From the NCBI RefSeq assembly GCF_004359215.1, contig NC_090611.1, positions 980,791-1,002,887 of the forward strand: a stretch of DNA of 22,097 nt. Reading direction: 5' to 3'. Below the pieces are notes generated by a model. It worked only from the letters and a program-made list of their open reading frames with translations, did not search any database and was not told where the DNA came from. The translations under genes and the position numbers were made by a program. Origin of the DNA: Bremia lactucae. Lineage: Eukaryota; Oomycota; Peronosporomycetes; Peronosporales; Peronosporaceae. Of the stretch, positions 7,740 through 16,279 are shown in pieces. The stretch's first letter is position 1; every line of letters begins with the position of its first letter.

Positions 7740-9417
7740 GTTTTCACTCTGTCGGCTTTTCAACTTTTTCTATTTTGTATATTTTTCAGTATTCAATTTG
7801 ATGCTAAAAACATTACAATCCTTGCCATTTCTTTTGCAATTTTATTCACAAGAGTATTGCAAGTGTCTGCTTGAAAAAAAAAAATCATGATTCCTTTTAA
7901 ATATACCGTTTTAAAATCGTGATAAAGGTTTTTGATTGTTTTTATTAATTTTTTGGTTATTTGATTTGACAAGTTGATTGTCTGGACCACCTTATTAACA
8001 GGAAGGATCTTTTCATATTTGGCTTAGAGCTTGGCACGCAACGCAAAGTCTTTCTTTTATTCCTTTCTGTGATTTGCTTCATGTTTTCGTATTCAACGTG
8101 GATCGCTGATGGGTACAGGTACGATTTTGAAAAATGAGTTGCCTTGAACGGTGCATTCTCTGCGTATTTAGCCGGTACACTCAAAGTTACCGTATTAGCT
8201 TTTATTTTTTATTTAGATTGTAAAGCGATAAGCTTGAGTTACACCCTTTCTTCACAGTTATAGTCTTACATTTTTTAGATAACGTGCTTCTTCGGTAGAC
8301 ATTTTTGATTACTTCATGTAAGTATCATGACGTAAATTGAGTCAGTAAATTTGTAAACGTACACCCCAGCGTTTGCTTGCGTTCGGTTTAAAATACTCTT
8401 GTTAAAGCGCTGGCGTTGCAATCTAGCAATTTTAAGGCTTTGTCTTTCCTTTCTGATGAAGCATTCTATAGTCCCACGAGATGTGTGCGGCCTCTCGGCG
8501 GTTACTAAAAGGACAATAACGCCTACTCTCTTGGTTCATCAAAATAGACATTGTGACCGGAAACGGTTACTTTAATTGAACGCCTAATAATACAAGTAAA
8601 CTTGCGCAAATCCACATAGTTATGTGGACCACGCAATGTGTAATCACAGCGAGTTAGACAATCACGCGCTGTTTGCAGAGTCCTACCAGATGGCATGTCC
8701 CATTCAAATCTTCAGCAACCCGTCCAGAAGGGCAGTTGTTGACAGGGTCGATGAATTGCACAAGCACGCACTCCGTAAAAACGATTCCGTATGTGGCGAC
8801 CGAGGCAGCGGAGTGTACTCACGTCACCCTGTCGCAGCAAAATAAAAAAGTGAAAGCGAGAAACGAAACCACCATCACGAAGAAGAGCGCGTATTGTACA
8901 CGCCGTTCCTGTTTCGATCATGTGATGTAGTAGGTTTAGGTGGAAGCTCTCTGATCATTATACACAATACTGATCTCGACACGGGTATTACAGCGTCTGG
9001 GTAAATGCAACAATATGCATTCAAGGTGCTGCATGTAATGGTGCAGCCACAACCATCAAATTACAATAAGGATAGTGAAAAATAAATTAATTCGGACTCA
9101 AGCTAATGCTCTGACCAATGGTGACGGCGGCAATGTCTCGAAAGTCTTGTAGCTAGTCTTTATAAAGGTAGTGGTGCGCAGTCACATACCTGATGCGTAC
9201 TACACGCGCAACACTTGACTTTCGACGTCGCCAGGGTCTCTCCATGCTATTACGTCACTTCCTCCTGTGATGACCGCGTCATGGGTTAGTATTACACAAA
9301 AAAATATTCCCCTGTTTATTTCAAGTTTCAGCCACCATTCTGAGAATATCAGGTTTTGCGTTTGAAACTAGTCAGTTCGTATAGGTCCGCAAGTATTAGT
9401 CGAATTACACGCCACAG
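7740..9417. other. Intergenic stretch upstream of the kinase gene
   Basis: No recognisable gene. 8184-7793 on the minus strand holds two short overlapping open stretches (beginning SVPAKYAENAPFKATHFSKSY) that look protein-like but match nothing I know; they could be a decayed transposase. 8624-8930 has two overlapping plus-strand frames of 70-85 codons with no recognisable motif. A perfect hairpin TCCACATA-GT-TATGTGGA lies at 8611-8628. Possible bZIP-type sites are TGACGTAA (8328-8335), TGAGTCA (8338-8344), TTACGTCA (9250-9257) and ATGACCGCGTCAT (9270-9282). The A/T-rich part next to the Gypsy element (7740-8000) is plain. Confidence 0.5.
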
Positions 9418-9431
9418 TCATTTTGCGTTCG
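9418..9431 (+). promoter_or_regulatory. Candidate oomycete initiator (Inr) of the kinase gene
   Basis: TCATTTTGCGTTCG lies about 20-30 bp upstream of ATG 9450. It matches the core of the published oomycete initiator GCTCATTYYNCAWTTT at TCATTYYNC and again at the W and T following. The first bases (AG instead of GC) and one A do not match. Short 5' leaders are common in oomycete genes, so the position is reasonable. Confidence 0.45.
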
Positions 9432-9449
9432 GGGTAGAAGACACTGGAC

Positions 9450-10919
9450 ATGGGCTTGGTGGCCTTTTTAACGTGTGGCGTGTGCGCTAGCCGTCGTAAA
9501 AGTGGCAATGGCAATTTCACGGAAACCATCACGATTCCAACGCCGGCCGTACAGCCGCACAATGCTGCGCTAGCTCACCACCATGCCTATGACGTTGATG
9601 GCTCACCGGCGCCTGCTGCCCATGGACACATTAATATTGTCGGAGATGGCCACAACGGCTCAAAAAACGAGCCGCGACGTGACCGGCGATCGTCGAATCC
9701 ACAGCAATCCATTTCGTTTAGCCAGAATAGAGTGTCTAGCGGCCAGAATCGAGGGTCGAGTGGCCCAAACAGAATATCCAGCGGCCCAAACAGACCATCC
9801 ACTGGTCGCAGTCGAACATCCAGTGCCCAGCAACGAGCCCATTCTGGCTCGCGGTCGCAGCCGCAGCACTCGGATCCGAGGTCGCATCCACAGCAGCACG
9901 AACGGAACGGGCGCCCAGCCGTGCGCAGCATTGAGCCCGTCATTCCGGACAAGGTCCGACTCGGTACGGGCTCGAGTAATTCCGGTACTTCGGGTAATAA
10001 CCGCGACTTGGATATCTCCGACAGATCCAAGGAAGTCGCAAGTAAAGTCCTGGAGCAATTTCAGACGGACCCGACGCTTGGCCAAATGCGAATTGCTTAT
10101 TCGTCTCTGTATTTCACTCGCGTGTTAAGTAAAGGAGCATTTGGAGAAGTATGGCTTGCCCAATTAGAGAATCGACAAGTGGCAGTGAAGCGGATTTTAA
10201 ACGAAAAGAAGAACGATGAAAAGGAGATTGAGTGCTTTGGCGCTGAAATTAAACTCATGGCGTCGTTTTCACACCCCAAGATTGTCGAGTTCCTGGGCGT
10301 ATCCTGGAGCTCGATGCAGGATGTTTGTGCTGTGACCGAATATATGGGGAAAGGAGATCTCTACGGGTTTCTCAAGCGTCGACAGGGACAGCTTAATTGG
10401 CGAGACCATAAAATTTTTCTTGCAGAAGATGTAGCCGATGCCCTTGGATATTTACACGGTCTATCTCCCAAAGTCATTCATCGTGACTTGAAATCCAAAA
10501 ATATTTTATTGGATGACTCATTTCGCGCCAAGCTGAGTGACTTTGGCATTAGTCGAGAACGATCGGTTGAAGATACAATGACAGCAGGTGTTGGCACAAT
10601 ATACTGGACAGCTCCGGAAGTTCTAATGGGCAAAAAGTACACGGAAAAAGCCGATATTTATTCGTTTGGTATTGTCATGTCCGAGCTCGAGTCGCACGCG
10701 GTGCCGTATTCGGACAAGCGTGACAACGCTGGCAAGAAGTTGCAAGGTATGAAGATTGTGCAAATGGTGATCCGACGCAATTTGCGACCAACGTTCTCGC
10801 CCGAATGCCCTTCCCTCGTGAAAGAGCTGGCAGATCGCTGTTTGGACTCGGACCCGGATGTACGACCCAGTGCTTTGGAGCTGCTGCGAATCATACAACG
10901 GATGCAAAATCTTTTGTAA
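9450..10919 (+). CDS. TKL-like protein kinase with N-terminal acylation motif
   Basis: Intact, intronless, 489 codons, and the only convincing host gene here. Start MGLVAFLTCGVCAS has Gly2 for myristoylation and Cys9/Cys12 for palmitoylation, so a membrane-anchored kinase is likely (inference). Residues 30-200 are low-complexity, with His/Ala-rich and Ser/Asn/Arg-rich parts and seven-residue repeats at about 88-135. The kinase domain spans about 220-487: glycine loop SKGAFGEV (227-234, Ser in place of the usual first Gly), VAVK with Lys247, helix-C Glu266, HRDLKSKN (344-351, catalytic Asp346), DFG (364-366), GTIYWTAPE ending at Glu390, and DIYSFG (402-407). All catalytic residues are present, so it should be active. 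HRDLKSKN and the tyrosine-kinase-like GTIYWTAPE with overall Ser/Thr character place it in the TKL group, which is expanded in oomycetes. Substrate and pathway are unknown. ATG context GACATGG is good and a candidate Inr lies just upstream. Neighbours on both sides are transposons. Confidence 0.93.
   Translation: MGLVAFLTCGVCASRRKSGNGNFTETITIPTPAVQPHNAALAHHHAYDVDGSPAPAAHGHINIVGDGHNGSKNEPRRDRRSSNPQQSISFSQNRVSSGQNRGSSGPNRISSGPNRPSTGRSRTSSAQQRAHSGSRSQPQHSDPRSHPQQHERNGRPAVRSIEPVIPDKVRLGTGSSNSGTSGNNRDLDISDRSKEVASKVLEQFQTDPTLGQMRIAYSSLYFTRVLSKGAFGEVWLAQLENRQVAVKRILNEKKNDEKEIECFGAEIKLMASFSHPKIVEFLGVSWSSMQDVCAVTEYMGKGDLYGFLKRRQGQLNWRDHKIFLAEDVADALGYLHGLSPKVIHRDLKSKNILLDDSFRAKLSDFGISRERSVEDTMTAGVGTIYWTAPEVLMGKKYTEKADIYSFGIVMSELESHAVPYSDKRDNAGKKLQGMKIVQMVIRRNLRPTFSPECPSLVKELADRCLDSDPDVRPSALELLRIIQRMQNLL
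9711..9854 (+). repeat. Seven-residue (21-bp) repeats in the kinase linker
   Basis: About six to seven units of the form SSGxNRx: SQNRV, SSGQNRG, SSGPNRI, SSGPNRP, STGRSRT, SSAQQRA, HSGSRS. At DNA level the middle units (about 9740-9800) are nearly identical, for example GGCCCAAACAGA twice. The period keeps the reading frame. Such repeats readily change copy number, so length polymorphism between isolates is expected. The basic, Ser-rich character suggests a disordered, possibly phosphorylated linker. Confidence 0.8.
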
Positions 10920-11157
10920 ATTTGTAGCAATAGCTTTTTAACTCGAAAGAGAAAATATTCGCTGATTTTTTTTCTGAATCGCCGAGTTATTATTAAGTCA
11001 CTTCCTTATGTCGCGCTTATTTGGATTGTCTAGCCATCGCATAAAGACAATCGCATAGCTGTTTTGAAGGTTACATAACTATACGTAGCCACACACCCTT
11101 AATTAAATTAGGAAACCGGTAAAAGCCCTATTATCTACCAATGCATTGATGAAAGCG

Positions 11158-11459
11158 TGTTATGGTGTGTGGAAATACCAAAAAGGGGCGTGTGGCTGTA
11201 CCGGTTTTGTATCTTTATAGATAGTTCTCAATATTACCATACGTGGTAAAATTGTGGCAGTTATGTGACCGTTCTGTTCATTAGTTGATTTAAGGCTTAG
11301 AATTAACCCCGCAAATCGTTGCTGAACGCGCGAATGGGCGTGAGCAATGAGTCGCTTCATATTATTGAATAAGTCAGGATATAAATATCTAAGATCTTAA
11401 TTATTAAATTCGTTTTATTTTTTCCCTATGCTTAGCAGTACTTAGTATTGATACACAGT
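11158..11459 (+). repeat. LTR of a diverged family-A relative (A'), split by element B
   Basis: Plus-strand sequence beginning TGTTATGGTGTGTGG resembles the minus-strand start of the family-A LTRs. The clearest block is GTTGATTTAAGGCTTAGAAT then ACCCCGCAAATCGTT at about 11284-11322, matching GTTGATTTAAG...ACCCCGCGAATCGTT in the 7327-7734 LTR. The A/T-rich 3' part ending CTATGCTTAG (about 11435) also aligns. It is cut at 11459 by the family-B element and its continuation is found at 18012. About 240 bp separate it from the kinase stop. Confidence 0.62.
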
Positions 11460-12262
11460 TGTAGCGGAGCTACCTTGTCCCCTGAGTCAGAGGAAGACTT
11501 ATAGACTCAGAGAGTCACTTAGTTCTATAGTACTAACAGGTTTAACAGCTCAGTGAGTTGCGCAAGCTCGTAGAGCTTAACGAGTCCTTGTTCAAGGGAC
11601 ACAGGGGTTCGTAGGGCCAAGTGGCAGCTAGTGCTCGAGAGTAAAACCTTACAAAGATTTCTTTCTCTCGTAGATGAACGCGCAAGCCCTAGGAAGGTAC
11701 GAGATCGACGTTGGTAGCTTAGGGGTTACGGGGTCGGGGCGACTGTGATTGTTAAGCAGCCTCCTATCTGGGTAGTGCCTGGGTGGGTGACGGGTCTAAC
11801 ATGAACGGAAACCCCGGCTAGTACCACTCCTGGGTCCGGCGCCGGGAGGTGTAATGGACGACCTGGGAGCTGGATAGGGAGCTGCTAAGTCGTGTCGCAT
11901 AGCGTGACACGATAAGTAAACTGCCTTGTCTCGGACCCGGACCCGAAAAGTCTCAAAGTTACTGTGGGCACAACCACCCCCCCCGGGGTCGGCTGGAACT
12001 AGTAAATACCCAGGAAGTTACGAGACGCTGTAAGATCAAAAGAAGAATTGAACTTAATAAAGTTATTTAAATCATAAACCTTCTCCTAGCTGAATTAAAA
12101 TAGATCTCGGCCGCCAGATTTATATCTGGCAGCTACCACATTTGATACCCCAGAATAATGGGATATTATGGATAGCTATTTTAAATAGAACAAAAGGGTA
12201 TCTTATCCATAAAGGTATTGTACCACAACAACGGTTCTCCAACCGAAGTGTACCCTCCCGCA
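11460..12262 (-). repeat. Left LTR (3' LTR) of family-B element, long form
   Basis: Aligns with 17544-18011: TGTAGCGGAGCTAC start, GTAGAGCTTAACGAGTCC, GGCAGCTAGTGCTC, CGCTGTAAGATCAAAAG, and the C/T-rich end CGGTTCTCCAACCGAAG. It differs by a ~320-bp GC-rich segment not present in the right LTR. The inner end is placed at a CA at 12262; uncertainty is about 10 bp. Confidence 0.8.
11691..12025. repeat. GC-rich segment between 14-bp direct repeats, left LTR only
   Basis: AGGAAGGTACGAGA (11691-11704) and AGGAAGTTACGAGA (12012-12025) flank about 307 bp of GC-rich sequence. The right LTR has a single related site (17774-17787) and nothing between. Either the right LTR lost the segment by recombination between the repeats, or the left gained it. 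LTR length arithmetic (803 versus 468) fits a single such event. No coding sequence is visible inside. Confidence 0.75.
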
Positions 12263-12447
12263 TCAGACTATTGACACCGAGTGATAACATTCGCTTCATA
12301 TCCTCTTTGAGTTTGGAATTGATCAGCTAACCGTTCGGTTGTGTTCTGCATTCTTTTGTCTGATGACAACTAAGAGTGAGTCTTAAACTCTTAGCTCCTT
12401 TCTTAATGATGGTAGCCTATGTGAGTCACGCTTCTTCAGAAGATTAG

Positions 12448-13623
12448 AGAAAGGAGCGCGGCTCCTACACGCCTTGTCATGTGGATGAATCTCGTCGGGC
12501 CCCAAATCCGTTACCAGAACGTGGTTCCGCGGATATTTTAGCTGCATTGCGCAGGACACCGAACCCTGAGTCCAACATAACTACGAACCCGCTCGATGCA
12601 GAGCTGGAGCAAGCAATTCTCAGAGAGGGACAAGCTCGTCGTCAAGCTGCAGACCTTGCGAAAGCAAAAGCTCAGTTCCTTCCACCTAGTGTGGACGAGC
12701 GCCTCCAGGATATTACGGGTCGCAGCTTGACCATCTGGACCTCCGGACCCAAGGCGAGGACAATAGAGGGGTTCGTTGCTCACGACGCTCTTCATGAGCG
12801 ATACTTACGCCCAACGTAATAGCGCGACGTCAGTATTTGACGCGTTTGTGTGATCAGGTCCGTGGGGCTTTAGCGATCTTAATGAGAGAAATATCGATCG
12901 TCCTGTTCCTAACGAATTAAAAAGTGAGAGCGCCGCCTCCACAACATCTGGTCTAGAAGAGAGCCTTCGGATGTGGCTGATGTTCGTTTGGAACGGATCT
13001 TCGCTTCGAATACGCCAAGCTTAAGGCCAAAGGCCAGTTTAGTCCGGCGTATCTGCCTCAAAACGAGAATAGTCCTGCTTTAGTTGCCCGCGCAACCATA
13101 AATCGATGTCGCACTGAGGCTGATAATCCATCTGTTCCCAATTCTATTGGTGGAAAGCGTCGTTTGACTAAAGTTGACCCTGAGCTTGGCGTTCAAAAAC
13201 GTCAACGGCGTACGGGAAATCTGGCCGAAGAGATACCTCAAACTCCCAAGAGTTTTCAGAAGAGGGGTACCCAAGCCACTTCACCAGATACTGGTATTAT
13301 TGGCCATTGCGATGACATCGCTTTAGGAGCTTCTCCACGTGAATCTGAAAGTTCCCTTGCTCATCGAGCAATGCTGGAGGGGGCCAATTTTTCGGTGAGG
13401 CATTTAATGCTTCAGAGCACGAGGTGCAACTTCTTCGCCAGGGCTTCGCTCGGAGGGGTCTTTTGGCGCGGTCCAAAACCGTTTTTCAACGTTTAAACGT
13501 CAACAAACCCGTTTAGAGGGACAGATGGACATCCTGTTGCGGATGCAGCAATCTGCGGCATGGCCGTCTGTTCCGGTTCAAGCGGCTTTAAGTTCACGTG
13601 GAAAGGGTCCCGATATAGCTTAA
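12448..13623 (+). pseudogene. Opposite-strand accessory gene of family-B Gypsy element, broken
   Basis: Not recognised as a known family. On the strand opposite to gag-pol, a protein-like reading runs from about 12448 to TAA 13621-13623 in several frames. The first block (12481-12819) includes an Ala/Glu/Gln-rich helix (AELEQAILREGQARRQAADL) and a short tail ending at TAG 12819. The middle block continues around 13010 (RFEYAKLKAKGQFSPAYLPQ) and contains KRRLTKVDPELGVQKRQRR (about 13152-13210), which looks like a bipartite nuclear localisation signal. The last block, after a shift near 13480, is a coiled-coil-like end (RQQTRLEGQMDILLRMQQ) closing in GPDIA-stop. No intact ATG start was found; TAG 12445-12447 closes the frame upstream. 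The last 130 bp overlap the pol C-terminus on the other strand. It occupies the same position as the accessory region of family A but shows no obvious sequence similarity to it. Function unknown. Confidence 0.58.
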
Positions 13624-14642
13624 GCAAGCCCACGTAGAAACACTGAGTGTACACACAGCTTGCGAGGGATTTAGTGTGTAAAGCTAGGCCCTTCTTGGCC
13701 ACGACCGTAAATGGTTAAGAAACCGCGGGCGCATTTCGGTCTTAAAGACGCAGAAACCAAGTTTGTAGGTAGCTTTAAAGTTTAGCAAAAAAAACTCGGT
13801 CTCCAATCGCATAAGAATATAACTTCTGCCTTTGGCATCCACTTATTATTTTTGTTGGTCTTGGCTTAAGACACTCAGTCGCGTTGCAAGAAATTCGCTT
13901 ACTTGTTTTTGAACGATAACAGGACTGATATCAGCAAATCTATCGGCTGTCCCCCCCCCCCGCACCAAGCCCTGAACCACGTAGTAGTATCGTTAACGGA
14001 AGGCGTGGGTGTTTACGTAGCTGGAGTATAGTCGGTAGAGGCTTAACGCAAACTCCACTACCGGGAGCAATGTATGTGTGTGTGCTCCTGCGCTTTGGTG
14101 TCTAAGCACACAAACTAAGCAGAACGTCTTTAATGACGCGATTGACTCGTTCGGTCTGACTATCTGTCTGCGAATGGTCCGCTGTGGACATGTCCAATCT
14201 GGTGCCAAGCACTCGAAAAATCGATTTCCAGAATTTAGTCGTGAGACGGGGTCTCGACCTTAGACAATTGCCACAAACAAACCGTGTTGTCGAAACACGC
14301 GATCAATAAATAGCGTTGCTGTGCCTTCACCCTAGATTGTATCCAGCACAGCTGCTAAATTTATAATTTTGCTCAACTGGTCAACAAAGTCCACGCTGCC
14401 GGTGTTACCGGCCGAATTTTTCGGAAGGGTGAAAACAAGATCCATACTAATGGACTCCCAACACCCTGTGGGTACGGGCAGACTGGCTCGTGGCGCAGCA
14501 GCATGAGCCGAGGGTTCAACCTTTTGGCAGTTTCGCATGTGCGAACGTTTGTGCTTACCCATTTGTGAAGCTTGGGCCACCAATAAATCTGGCTTACGAA
14601 GCCGTAGGTCCTTTCTTCACCGAGATGACCACAAAGAACAGT

Positions 14643-14737
14643 ATCATGTGCCTCTATGAGGCACATGATCGCGCATCATTTATTTTCTGATGAGGATTTT
14701 AAGACTTTAAATCATCAGCATGAAATAAACGATGCGC
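14643..14737. repeat. Two adjacent foldback duplications inside family-B pol
   Basis: Perfect arms 14643-14654 and 14658-14669 (12 bp, 3-base loop TAT) lie next to imperfect ~32-bp arms 14671-14702 and 14706-14737. On the minus strand the order is pol segment A (TPRIVY...HADDLK), inverted A, inverted B, pol segment B (EAHDT). In this pol lineage only a few residues normally separate A from B, so both inverted copies appear to be insertions. Confidence 0.78.
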
Positions 14738-15712
14738 GGAGTATCCGCAGGATCCGTGCAATAAAGCAACAAGCTGTTGTCGATAGAAAATGATGTAAGC
14801 TCGCATGCAAACGTGCCGACAATTTAATGTCAGACTCAGTGCTATAAAGTGCTCGTAGTAGAGCTACATACTGGTCACACTTGACGTAAGCCGAACGGAT
14901 CAATCCAGTAATAGGTGTTGTAGTCGTTCAATGAGAGAGGTTATAATCCGGCTTGCGTTATAACGCATCAGCCAAAGCATTCTTCTTGTCAAGCTTATAT
15001 TTCATTTCGAAATTCTATTCGGCAAAAACTGAAAGCTATCGAGCTATTCTCTGAGAGAGATGGGGCGACTCAATCGCAGTGAGTAAAGACGCGTGATCTG
15101 TATGTATTACAAACGGCTTAGAGCCTAAATATGAACTCTGAATTTCACAAAAGCATACTTCATTAAAAGTAACTCTTTGTCATGAACTGGGTAGTTCTTT
15201 TACGCAGCTTTAAGCTGTCTAGACTTGAACGCAATTACACGTTCTCGTCGATCACTATCTGTAATAGAGCACTGGCGATAGCAAAATCCGATGCGTCACA
15301 GACGACGCTAAAAAGCCAATTTAGATTTGGCAGAGCCAGAATCGGGGCATAGATAAGACTATTATAACTGCTTTAAAACTATCATTATCTGTGCTAGTTA
15401 AGCACCAAATCGTGTCCTTCTACGAAGATTGAATAATAGCCTAAATATTTCAGCGTAATTTTCGTTTTTGTGCAAGTAGTTGGCGAGGCCCTACCTCTTA
15501 CGTAAATCCTTCTGTGTTGTTAGGAACCGGCCAAGCAACTATAGCTTTTACCTTGGCGGGATTCGCTCTGTGGCCTCGTTTACCCTAAAAGGTGGATTTC
15601 TTCTGGGCCAAAAATGCATTTAGATGCAGTGGCATACGATTTATTTGAACGCGTACACTCGAGCCCTGCTTGCAAATGGTCTATGTGGTGTTCCACCCTG
15701 CTTCGCACGACA

Positions 15713-15795
15713 ATGAACAAAAATGTCATCAAGATAAGTCTGTGCATAACCTCGATGAGGGCGCACAGACTTATGTTGTTGACATTTTTGTTCAT
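15713..15795. repeat. 33-bp inverted repeat over the RT active-site motif
   Basis: Arms 15713-15745 and 15763-15795 match at 31 of 33 positions with a 17-base loop. The left arm encodes AQTYLDDIFVH on the minus strand; the right arm encodes the near-copy AQTYVVDIFVHS on the plus strand. The right arm interrupts pol between VTQL and RPHRGY. Confidence 0.85.
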
Positions 15796-16279
15796 AGCTG
15801 CGTCACTAGACGATTAAATGTAGCCGAGGCGTTAGAGAGCCCTTATGGCATAATAAACCACCCTCATCGCGTAACGCTTAAGGTGCTACCGGCTGTAACC
15901 GGTTAATCACTAGTTCGCATGAGCAGTTGGTAATAATAATTGACTAAGTCAAGTAAACTGTACATCGTGCATTTCACAATATTGTTCTGGAGAACAGCCT
16001 TCGTAGGAATAGGGGTGCGCTGAGCATTAATCTTAATAGAAGCATCTTCAATGCGCCAATTACCGTTTGATATTTTTGACACAAAAAGTTAGTGTCGAAT
16101 GCGGAGATTTACTCTCGTGTACCATTCCAGCCTCGTGCTTAGCACGGAATAACTCGTCAATGACGTCGCAGCGTTCCCTTGGTAAAGTCCAATACAGTAT
16201 TTGGTTCCAGGAAACAAGTCAATATGATGACGGGCACCTCTACCTGGAGGTAAAACCGATGGTGGACTACATCTTGAAA

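Larger units (their letters stand above)
13493..16260 (-). pseudogene. RT, RNase H and integrase of family-B element, broken
   Basis: Minus-strand blocks in the expected order. RT: GARHHIDLFPGTKYC (about 16230), ERCDVIDELFRAKHEAGMV (about 16175-16120), GLSNASATFNRLVTQL (about 15840-15796), active site QTYLDDIFVH with YLDD codons at 15736-15725, KCIFGPEEIHLLG (about 15620-15580). RNase H: VVCDASDFAI (near 15290), then NYPVHDKELL. Linker: SDIKLSARLHASLH (about 14845-14800). Integrase: HDTVLCGHLGEERTYG and WWPKLHKW zinc-binding region (14650-14570), SMDLVF (first catalytic Asp, about 14445), FVDQLSK, a TAA-Gly replacing the Ser-Asp that carries the second catalytic Asp (about 14260), and DSQTERVNRVIKDVL retaining the catalytic Glu (about 14145). 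The C-terminal tail reads FADISPVIVQKQVSEFLATR (about 13950) and YVGLLKLYRD (about 13640) and runs to about 13493. Many frameshifts and stops; inverted duplications interrupt it at 14643-14737 and 15763-15795. Confidence 0.85.

Noticed and set aside
7793..8184. Minus-strand open stretches beginning SVPAKYAENAPF
   Set aside because: Protein-like at the start but cut by stops and matched to no family I know; mentioned only in the intergenic entry.
8624..8930. Two short overlapping plus-strand open frames (73 and 85 codons)
   Set aside because: No recognisable motif, no promoter or repeat context, and length within chance for this composition.
9587..10085. Two overlapping antisense open frames (147 and 141 codons) opposite the kinase N-terminal half
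   Set aside because: They lie wholly within the low-complexity, repeat-rich linker of the intact kinase gene and mirror its codon bias; no motif or start context supports them.
11160..11360. Minus-strand 66-codon open frame
   Set aside because: Lies inside the A' LTR, which is non-coding.
13951..13961. Homopolymer C run (and similar runs at 1451-1459 and 11977-11984)
   Set aside because: Short mononucleotide tracts in decayed elements; replication or sequencing slippage is enough to explain them.
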